The position numbers and the translations under genes are program-made. Shown piece after piece: positions 1 through 4,367 of a DNA stretch of 7,203 nucleotides. Origin of the DNA: an uncultured Porphyromonadaceae bacterium (GTDB lineage: Bacteria > Bacteroidota > Bacteroidia > Bacteroidales > Muribaculaceae); the NCBI GenBank assembly GCA_947174735.1, contig CAMWKC010000109.1, positions 1-7,203 of the forward strand, read 5' to 3'. The notes under the pieces are model-generated. The model searched no databases and was not told where the DNA came from. It saw only the letters and a program-made list of their open reading frames with translations. The stretch's first letter is position 1, and each line of letters begins with the position of its first letter.

Positions 1-2
1 GT

Positions 3-122
3 TCAGCTGCCGCACAGATGTTTATGGCACCCGGTGCACACATGATATGGCAGTCCTCCGAGATGGGTAAGGCACAGAATCCCAAGGATGACAACAATGT
101 TAAAACTACAATCCCAAAATAG
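3..122 (+). pseudogene. end of the catalytic domain of a GH13 alpha-amylase-like gene, frameshifted, 5' partial
   Basis: The third forward frame is open from the left edge to a TAG at 120-122. It encodes a segment that includes AAAQMFMAPGAHMIWQSSEMG and then a run rich in Asn and Asp before KTTIPK. The MIWQxxEMG stretch followed by an N-rich (T)DPK segment resembles the end of the GH13 (alpha-amylase) barrel in Bacteroidetes enzymes. The expected continuation (IVDWALLD...) is present immediately downstream but in the -1 frame, starting at about 119. The gene is therefore interrupted by a single-base shift. Inserting one base before 111 (making a GAT codon, TTDPKIVDW) restores a continuous protein that fits the family. 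Possible causes are a real loss-of-function mutation, a sequencing or assembly error, or recoding. The family call comes from motif memory rather than a search. Confidence 0.6.
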
Positions 123-703
123 TGGACTGGGCTCTGCTTGACAATGAGTATAATGCAGGTCTGGTACAGAATTATTCCGAACTTATAGCTGTACGTTTGG
201 GTAATCCGGAAATGTTCGTCGAGAGTGCTTCGTTTGCAAGTGCCTGTCGTGCATCTGATTGGAATAACGGACGCTGGCTTCAGTCACGTGCTGACGGCAA
301 GGAACTTCTGACAGTGGTTAATCCTAATACTACCGGAGTTCTGACACTGACTTTCGATTTCTTGAGCAAGGACAACGCTGACTATCAGATTCTCTCTAAG
401 AGTTACGGTAGTGAACCCACATTCAATGCGACTAACGGTACTGTAAGTGTCGAAGGTAATTGCTACGTTGTGATAGGTAGTAAGGGTCTGTCGGCCGTCA
501 AGGCTATAGGCAATGACGATGCACGTGTAAATTCATACAACGGAATGCTTGAAGTCTCGGGTATGGACGGCGGTTTCAGTGTGGTCAGCATTGACGGTCG
601 TGTACTTTATCGCACAGCCGACAGTAATGGTACTGTAGCACTGCCGCAGGGTCTCTACATAGTGGCCGGTCAGGGACACGCTATCAGAACAATGGTGCGT
701 TGA
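122..703 (+). CDS. C-terminal part of the same GH13 alpha-amylase-like protein, with a probable type IX sorting-like tail
   Basis: This frame can formally open at a GTG at 122, but it is almost certainly the continuation of the frameshifted upstream segment, because VDWALLDNEYNAGLVQNYSE matches what normally follows the GH13 barrel. Upstream, the same frame is blocked by a TAA at 101-103. Roughly the first 30 residues finish the barrel helix (YSELIAVRLGNPEMF). Residues about 35-125 look like the all-beta domain C of amylases. The last 65 or so residues, with VVSIDGRVLY, then LPQGLYIVAGQG and a basic end, resemble the beta-sandwich sorting domain of type IX secretion (VYDxxGRxVY...LPxGxYIV). 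The intact enzyme would then be a secreted or surface-attached starch-type glucan hydrolase. A 193-residue product started at GTG would lack the active site. The stop is TGA at 701-703. Confidence 0.6.
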   Translation: MDWALLDNEYNAGLVQNYSELIAVRLGNPEMFVESASFASACRASDWNNGRWLQSRADGKELLTVVNPNTTGVLTLTFDFLSKDNADYQILSKSYGSEPTFNATNGTVSVEGNCYVVIGSKGLSAVKAIGNDDARVNSYNGMLEVSGMDGGFSVVSIDGRVLYRTADSNGTVALPQGLYIVAGQGHAIRTMVR

Positions 704-715
704 TATAAGATAGCC

Positions 716-768
716 GAATGATAAAAAAGCACCGTTCCTAAGTTAGGAACGGTGCTTTTTTATCATTC
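716..768. terminator. perfect palindromic terminator, probably bidirectional
   Basis: Arms 716-741 and 743-768 are perfect inverted repeats of 26 bp around a single G at 742. The practical hairpin is a GC-rich stem (GCACCGTTCC pairing with GGAACGGTGC) with an AAGTT-centred loop. The stem is flanked by an A run on the left and a T run on the right, so it reads as an intrinsic terminator from either side. It begins 13 bases after the amylase-like stop. Confidence 0.85.
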
Positions 769-772
769 ACTC

Positions 773-803
773 TTTGAGATATGGGTTAGAGTGGTTAATT
801 TTG
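773..803 (+). promoter_or_regulatory. Bacteroidetes-type promoter for the coiled-coil/PAS pair
   Basis: TTTG at 773-776 is followed, after 19 bases, by TAATTTTG at 796-803. This matches the Bacteroidetes primary sigma consensus (TTG, 19-21 bases, TAnnTTTG). Transcription would start near 810, leaving a leader of about 60 bases before the ATG at 873. Its position also argues against a TTG start at 774 for the downstream gene, since that codon would lie inside the -33 element. Confidence 0.65.
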
Positions 804-872
804 CGCCTTGAAGCATATACCGGTTGTCATCTAAGATTCCGGAGCTTTCCAACAACAGACAATCAAAAACCT

Positions 873-1790
873 ATGGAAAAGAAAAAGAAGATATTGTTCG
901 GTGCCGCAGGCGCCGTGGTGCTTTGTATGGTGGCCCTCATCATAGTGCTTATCATCAACAACTCTAACCAGACGGCTGCTGTCAATGATGCTCAGGCACG
1001 TATTGATTCACTGTCATTGGCTAATGACCGACTGTTGCTGACTAACGAGTTTGACAAACTCAACGCTGATTTCTCGCAATATGAGGACCAACAGATATAT
1101 CTGAAAAATGACTCTCTGGTGCAAAAATATAATGAAGCACGCCTGAAGGTAGAGGGTCTGCTACAGGAGCTTACTGCCGAGAAGCGCTCTAATGCCGCTA
1201 ACCGTGCGCGTATCAAACAGCTTGAGGGTGAAATCACTACTCTCAAAGGTATCGTGCGCCATTATCTTGAAGAGATAAAACGTCTTGGTGAGGAAAATGA
1301 AGGTCTGCGTCAGGAGATAAAACAGGTAAACCAGCGTAACCAGCAACTCGCCACGCAGGTCACACATACTACCAGCGAAAATAAACAGCTTGAACAGACT
1401 GTCAAGCTTGCTAAAAAACTCAATATAACAGGTGTGAGTCTGAGTGCCTACAACAAGAAAAACAAACCTGAAAAAAATATAACCAAAGCACGTACTTTGG
1501 GAGTAAGCTTTACAGTCAGTCCTAACAATACAGCCGCTCCCGGCATGAAAGATTTCTGCATACGCATACTCTCACCCGAAGGTACACTGCTCGGTAACGG
1601 CGGTAGCTGTACAGTCGATGGCGCTTCGGTACCTATCACTGCCAAACGTCAGGTGGAATATGCCAACGAGGAACTGCACGTCACTGTTTACTGGGATGTT
1701 AATACTACTCTTACTCCCGGCGACTATACCGTTGATGTAATCTGTGACGGTTATCGTCTCGCTTCACGTCACTTCACCATGAAGAAGTAA
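873..1790 (+). CDS. membrane-anchored coiled-coil protein with C-terminal beta-rich domain, function unknown
   Basis: The protein has 305 residues when read from ATG 873. The frame is open further upstream to a TTG at 774, but that lies in the promoter, and the ATG gives a classic N-terminus: MEKKKK, then one hydrophobic segment at about residues 8-28. The Lys-rich start suggests the N-terminus is inside and the rest is in the periplasm. Residues about 38-182 are rich in Leu, Glu, Gln and Lys with heptad-like spacing (IKQLEGEITTLKGIV, KRLGEENEGLRQEIKQV), indicating a long coiled coil. Residues about 185-305 look like a compact beta domain (LGVSFTVSPNNTAAPG, FCIRILSPEGTLLGNGG, LTPGDYTVDVICDGY) with three cysteines at 229, 246 and 291. 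The order TM, coiled coil, Ig-like domain resembles uncharacterised conserved Bacteroidetes proteins; automatic labels such as SMC-like would reflect only the coiled coil. It is probably co-transcribed with the PAS gene 47 bases downstream. No enzymatic motif is visible. Confidence 0.8.
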   Translation: MEKKKKILFGAAGAVVLCMVALIIVLIINNSNQTAAVNDAQARIDSLSLANDRLLLTNEFDKLNADFSQYEDQQIYLKNDSLVQKYNEARLKVEGLLQELTAEKRSNAANRARIKQLEGEITTLKGIVRHYLEEIKRLGEENEGLRQEIKQVNQRNQQLATQVTHTTSENKQLEQTVKLAKKLNITGVSLSAYNKKNKPEKNITKARTLGVSFTVSPNNTAAPGMKDFCIRILSPEGTLLGNGGSCTVDGASVPITAKRQVEYANEELHVTVYWDVNTTLTPGDYTVDVICDGYRLASRHFTMKK

Positions 1791-1837
1791 TAGTCAACCC
1801 GAAATATACATTACAGATATTAATCCATAGAATTGAG

Positions 1838-2194
1838 ATGTCAGACTATGAAGTTCCGGCCGAGCTGCTGCACTGGGCCGACGGTATAGACTGCGCCGTG
1901 ACAATATGCGACGCTGATTATAAAATCATTTATATGAACGACCGCTCGCGTGCTACTTTCGCACGCCACGGCGACATTATAGGACACGATTTGTTAGCCT
2001 ATCACCCGCCTCATGCTGTCGAGACTATAAAACGCCTCATGGCCGAAGGCACAAGCAATGCCTACACCATTGAGAAAAACGGCCAGAAAAAACTTATCTA
2101 TCAGACACCTTGGCGCCGTGATGGTAAAGTGGCCGGTCTTGTCGAGCTCTCGATGGTGCTCCCGCCGGATATGCCTCATTACATAAGAAGCTGA
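1838..2194 (+). CDS. small stand-alone PAS domain protein
   Basis: This 118-residue soluble protein is essentially one PAS fold. Residues 18-34 (DCAVTICDADYKIIYMN) give the first two strands, and MNDRSRATFARHGDIIGHDL matches the N-box/hinge typical of PAS. Residues 55-70 (YHPPHAVETIKRLMAE) resemble the CHPP-containing PAS segment seen with DUF438-type proteins. Residues 84-106 form the last strands (KKLIYQTPWRRDGKVAGLVELSM). No kinase, cyclase or DNA-binding domain is attached, so it would sense a small ligand or redox state, or mediate protein contacts, and pass the signal to an unknown partner. The ligand cannot be read from the sequence. ATG 1838 is the natural start. No TAnnTTTG box lies in the 47-base gap before it, so it is likely transcribed with the membrane coiled-coil gene. 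Confidence 0.85.
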   Translation: MSDYEVPAELLHWADGIDCAVTICDADYKIIYMNDRSRATFARHGDIIGHDLLAYHPPHAVETIKRLMAEGTSNAYTIEKNGQKKLIYQTPWRRDGKVAGLVELSMVLPPDMPHYIRS

Positions 2195-2232
2195 GAAATC
2201 CTGTAAGAAGTAGACAATGCGTCCATAGCAAA

Positions 2233-2333
2233 AGCTAAGTCAAGTATCAAGTCAAGATAAAAGGCTGACGCCGGAAGACTCTTAATTCTGAGTTCTTTCC
2301 GGCGTCAGCCTTTTATCTTGACTTGATTTAGCT
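2233..2333. terminator. long inverted-repeat bidirectional terminator between convergent genes
   Basis: Arms 2246-2276 and 2297-2327 are perfect 31-bp inverted repeats around a 20-base loop. The core is AAAAGGCTGACGCCGGAA pairing with TTCCGGCGTCAGCCTTTT, so a GC stem ends in a U run in either direction. The pairing extends outward (AGCTAA 2233-2238 with TTAGCT 2328-2333) if a 7-base bulge, GTCAAGT at 2239-2245, is allowed. It lies just past the stop of the minus-strand transporter (2335) and 38 bases after the PAS stop, where a shared terminator is expected. Confidence 0.85.
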
Positions 2334-2334
2334 C

Positions 2335-3621
2335 TTATCTTTCGGTCTTGAAAGCGTAGTCTTTTACGAAGATAAGCGAAACACCTAAAAGAGTTGCAGT
2401 CACTACAGCTGCAAGAATTATGGCGAAGTCAGGGCTGGCTTCGGTGGTAGTATGGCATATCGTTGCAGCTAATTTTACGAAGAAAGGAGCGGCAGCTATA
2501 GCGATGTAGTTACCGGTAAGTACATAAGCAAAATACTGCGTGTTCTTGCTTGGATTAGGAGCAAGAGCAGTGGTTTTGTTGTAAATCATAGGCTGTACGA
2601 TACCGTAACCGACACCTGTCATAAAGACTCCTATCACGTAAGCAGCAAATGTATGAACAAACATCATAAGCACCATACCGCCTAATGTAATAAATATGGA
2701 AATCGGCATTGTAAAGTCACGGAAAATCCGCTTGAATCCCGGCAATGCAAATCCGAATATCATTGCGGCAGTATAGAACATTGCAGTGGCAATACCTACA
2801 GCACTTGTGCTGAGCTTATAATGTGCCATTGTGAAGGGAAGGCAGTAAAATAGTGAGGTTGTGGAATAGGTTATGACAATATAGACACCCATAATGGCGA
2901 ATAACCTCAGTACACGTTCCCGGTTTGACATCTGTGGCAGTTCCGTATTTTCTGCTGTATGAGTCACAGATTTGGAAGCTGTGGCGTTAGCTACAGGCTT
3001 TGCTGAATCCGGAAGAGCAGTGTCAATAGTATTTTTAGTTATATACTTCTCACTCATGAAAGGTAAGAGTACAAGGGGAACTATCGGAATCAGGTAGACA
3101 AGGAAAGCAAGATGCCAGTTATGGGCAGCTACCCAACCCACAAAAATTGTGGCGATAATGACAGCACCGTTTGATGTTCCGGACTTCATACCTAAGACAG
3201 CAGCATTGCGCGAGCCGTGGAAATTGTCCGAAATCATACCGGCAGCCAAAGGTATTACGAAACCGCAGCCTATGCCTACCAGACAACCTAACAGAATAAG
3301 CAGTAAAAGCGAATTGGCAAAAAGGTAAGCAACCGCACCTGCAAGGAAAATAAGTAAACCTGTAGCCAAAATAGCGACCTTGCGGTAGTGTAATGACAAT
3401 CGGCCCGTCCATAGTATTATAGGAATAATTACTAAGTTAGGCAGTGAACTGAGCAACTCGACTTCAAGTTCCGATACAGGATAAAATACCTCTTTGATCT
3501 TGCCCATTACAGGGGTTATGGCAAGACCCGGGAGGTTTACAGTAAGCGATATGGAAAGAATCGCTATAAGCGACATGAGGGGTATTCTCTCATTGCCTTT
3601 TCCGTTGTCTACATATTTCAT
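2335..3621 (-). CDS. major facilitator superfamily transporter, substrate unknown
   Basis: This 428-residue inner-membrane protein has about 12 hydrophobic helices in two halves, separated by a hydrophilic loop at about residues 190-235 (KNTIDTALPDSAKPVANA onward). The length and two-times-six layout are typical of MFS carriers, which use an ion gradient to move small molecules. After the second helix, GRLSLHYRKVAILATGLLIF (73-92) occupies the place of MFS motif A (GxLxDRxGRR), although its Asp is replaced by Ser76 or Leu77. Residues 114-129 (LVGIGCGFVIPLAAGM) form a Gly-rich helix 4. The second half includes GVYIVITYSTTSLFYCLPF and a Gly-rich FMTGVGYGIVQP. The N-terminus has a PGLAITPVMGKI segment seen in the drug/sugar-efflux type of MFS. 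The start is ATG at 3621 on the minus strand; no Shine-Dalgarno site is apparent. It is a single-gene unit convergent with the PAS gene and divergent from the tRNA. The substrate cannot be inferred from context. Confidence 0.85.
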   Translation of the reverse strand: MKYVDNGKGNERIPLMSLIAILSISLTVNLPGLAITPVMGKIKEVFYPVSELEVELLSSLPNLVIIPIILWTGRLSLHYRKVAILATGLLIFLAGAVAYLFANSLLLLILLGCLVGIGCGFVIPLAAGMISDNFHGSRNAAVLGMKSGTSNGAVIIATIFVGWVAAHNWHLAFLVYLIPIVPLVLLPFMSEKYITKNTIDTALPDSAKPVANATASKSVTHTAENTELPQMSNRERVLRLFAIMGVYIVITYSTTSLFYCLPFTMAHYKLSTSAVGIATAMFYTAAMIFGFALPGFKRIFRDFTMPISIFITLGGMVLMMFVHTFAAYVIGVFMTGVGYGIVQPMIYNKTTALAPNPSKNTQYFAYVLTGNYIAIAAAPFFVKLAATICHTTTEASPDFAIILAAVVTATLLGVSLIFVKDYAFKTER

Positions 3622-3638
3622 AGCATTAGGGATAAAAT

Positions 3639-3690
3639 TGTTAAAGTAGCTGTTAAAGCGCCGGTAGAATTTTCCTATCAGCTACTTAAA
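3639..3690 (-). promoter_or_regulatory. leader stem-loop and paired direct repeats before the MFS gene
   Basis: Two copies of TGTTAAAG (3639-3646 and 3651-3658; CTTTAACA in the transporter's sense) lie exactly 12 bases apart. They overlap an inverted repeat, AAGTAGCTG 3644-3652 with CAGCTACTT 3679-3687. That pairing extends to 12 positions with one A-A mismatch. The structure starts about 20 bases before the transporter ATG. It could be a leader hairpin or a repressor or activator site; there is no direct evidence for either. Confidence 0.3.
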
Positions 3691-3788
3691 TAATAAACAT
3701 GTCGCGGCGGAGTATAGTTCTAAGAAAATTCAAAGGAATTACAGACATAAGAGAAAGAAAAAAGTTTGAAAATAAAGTTGCCGAAATA

Positions 3789-3819
3789 GTGCACAATCCA
3801 AAAATAATGTGTAACTTTG
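3789..3819 (+). promoter_or_regulatory. promoter of the tRNA-Pro gene
   Basis: TAACTTTG at 3812-3819 is an exact Bacteroidetes -7 box 16 bases before the tRNA. Twenty bases upstream there is only a weak -33 match (GTG at 3789-3791 rather than TTG). The start would be near 3826, about 10 bases before the mature tRNA end. Confidence 0.6.
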
Positions 3820-3828
3820 CAGTCGCAA
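3799..3828 (-). promoter_or_regulatory. minus-strand promoter reading toward the MFS gene
   Basis: On the minus strand, TTG (3828-3826, within TTTTGC) is followed after 19 bases by TATTTTTG (3806-3799), an exact TAnnTTTG box. Transcription would start near 3792 and give a leader of about 170 bases before ATG 3621. No better candidate is visible closer to the gene; the nearest is TTCCTTTG at 3738-3731, with TT in place of TA. Confidence 0.45.
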
Positions 3829-3835
3829 AAGCGAG

Positions 3836-3909
3836 CGGGGTGTAGCACAGTTGGTTAGCGCGCTACGTTCGGGACGTAGAGGTCGGGCGTTCGAGTCGCC
3901 TCACCCCGA
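3836..3909 (+). tRNA. tRNA-Pro (anticodon CGG)
   Basis: A complete cloverleaf of 74 bases can be drawn. The acceptor is CGGGGTG (3836-3842) with CACCCCG (3902-3908) and discriminator A3909. The D stem is GCAC/GCGC with one A-C mismatch. The anticodon stem is CTACG/CGTAG around loop TTCGGGA, with anticodon CGG at 3870-3872. The variable loop is AGGTC. The T stem is GGGCG/CGCCT around TTCGAGT. C1-G72 with A73 is the bacterial proline identity set. It reads the CCG codon. The CCA end is not encoded (CAA follows the G72-A73 region as ACAA), so it must be added after transcription. Confidence 0.97.
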
Positions 3910-3920
3910 CAATCGCAACT

Positions 3921-3960
3921 AAGCCGGTGGTTCTAAAAGAGCCACCGGCTTTCAGTTTTG
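3921..3960 (+). terminator. intrinsic terminator of the tRNA gene
   Basis: AAGCCGGTGG (3921-3930) pairs perfectly with CCACCGGCTT (3942-3951). Four inner pairs continue (TTCT with AGAG, one of them G-T), leaving an AAA loop. A T-rich tail (TTCAGTTTTG) follows. It begins 11 bases after the mature tRNA end. Confidence 0.85.
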
Positions 3961-4002
3961 TGGGGATTAGGAGAGGGCAGCAAGAGGACAGGATTAGGCC
4001 AG

Positions 4003-4041
4003 GCGAGCTGAAGCTCGCACACAGAACCAGGAGGCACCTGG
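4003..4041 (+). other. pair of short GC-rich hairpins in gene-free DNA
   Basis: GCGAGCT (4003-4009) pairs with AGCTCGC (4012-4018), effectively a stem capped by TGAA. CCAGG (4027-4031) pairs with CCTGG (4037-4041). Both lie between the tRNA terminator and the tandem repeat. No open frame with a credible start covers them. They could be part of a structured RNA or of a larger repeat element; nothing further can be said. Confidence 0.3.
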
Positions 4042-4061
4042 GAGAATCTATAAATCTTATC

Positions 4062-4232
4062 AGAGTTATCGGAGTTATCAGAATTATCGGAGTTATCAGA
4101 ATTATCAGAATTATCAGAGTTATCAGAATTATCAGAGTTATCAGAGTTATCAGAGTTATCGGAGTTATCGGAGTTATCAGAGTTATCGGAGTTATCAGAA
4201 TTATCAGAGTTATTAGAGTTATCGGAGTTATC
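4062..4232. repeat. 19-copy 9-bp tandem repeat, consensus RGARTTATC
   Basis: Nineteen uninterrupted 9-base units fill 171 bp. Eight have the AGAG form (AGAGTTATC; one of these ends in TT), six are GGAGTTATC and five are AGAATTATC. A degenerate unit (AATCTTATC) precedes them. Variation is confined to units' positions 1 and 4, always A/G, apart from one C-to-T change at 4214. Because the period is a multiple of three, several frames on both strands stay open across it (RVI/GVI on plus; DNS or LIT on minus), which creates spurious low-complexity ORFs. The array lies in the gene-free DNA before the efflux operon and is likely length-variable between strains. Confidence 0.95.
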
Positions 4233-4234
4233 AA

Positions 4235-4245
4235 GCTGGGCCAGC
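4235..4245. repeat. short palindrome GCTGG-G-CCAGC
   Basis: GCTGG (4235-4239) and CCAGC (4241-4245) form a perfect inverted repeat around one G, immediately after the tandem array. It may mark the array boundary or be part of the regulatory region; the role is unknown. Confidence 0.3.
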
Positions 4246-4257
4246 AATACACAAAAG

Positions 4258-4282
4258 CGGACAGAATGTCCGAAAACGGACA
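4258..4282. promoter_or_regulatory. operator/enhancer-like cluster of three CGGACA/TGTCCG half-sites
   Basis: CGGACA (4258-4263), TGTCCG (4267-4272) and CGGACA (4277-4282) alternate in orientation with starts 9 and 10 bases apart, close to one helical turn. The last two form TGTCCG-AAAA-CGGACA, a clear dyad for a dimeric regulator. The cluster lies 86 bases before the adaptor start and about 45 bases before the sigma-54-like box. This position would suit an enhancer-binding response regulator of the kind that often accompanies such efflux operons in Bacteroidetes (family knowledge). The regulator's identity is inference; its gene is not in the window. Confidence 0.5.
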
Positions 4283-4327
4283 GCAGCTTAAAAGCATAAA
4301 GCATTGGAGTATACATCTTTATCATTT

Positions 4328-4343
4328 TGGCATAAGAGATGTT
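4328..4343 (+). promoter_or_regulatory. possible sigma-54 (-24/-12) promoter for the efflux operon
   Basis: TGGCAT (4328-4333), five bases, then ATGT (4339-4342) resembles the sigma-54 pattern TGGCAC-N5-TTGC. The GG is intact with the correct 10-base spacing, but the -12 element has GT in place of GC. Transcription would start near 4354, 14 bases before the ATG at 4368. No good TAnnTTTG promoter was found in this leader, which makes the sigma-54 reading more attractive. Confidence 0.4.
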
Positions 4344-4367
4344 ATAGCTTAGGGAAAATCAGATATC

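Noticed and set aside
122..124. GTG 122 as a genuine start of an independent 193-residue protein
   Set aside because: The residues straight after it continue the GH13 pattern of the upstream frame, and no promoter precedes it. A frameshift is the better reading.
774..872. N-terminal extension of the coiled-coil protein from TTG 774
   Set aside because: The TTG is part of the -33 promoter element and the extension would place 33 residues before the membrane anchor. ATG 873 gives a typical Lys-rich start and anchor.
3119..3412. Minus-strand ORF of 97 residues inside the transporter gene
   Set aside because: It is an out-of-frame shadow within the MFS coding region, with an unconvincing composition rich in Arg and Cys.
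4062..4232. CRISPR array
   Set aside because: Units are 9 bases with no spacers and no cas genes nearby; it is a simple tandem repeat.
4320..4329. Housekeeping -7 box TATCATTTTG before the efflux operon
   Set aside because: The TA is four rather than two bases from TTTG, and no TTG lies at the right distance; the sigma-54-like match is better placed.
3927..4352. Overlapping long ORFs on both strands encoding RVI/GVI, DNS or LIT repeats
   Set aside because: They exist because a 9-base period keeps frames open. They overlap the tRNA, its terminator or the operon's regulatory region, and their flanking residues look like translated noncoding DNA.
3836..4367. tRNA-associated integration site (att) of a mobile element
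   Set aside because: No integrase, no repeated tRNA 3' end and no phage or conjugation gene is visible in the window.
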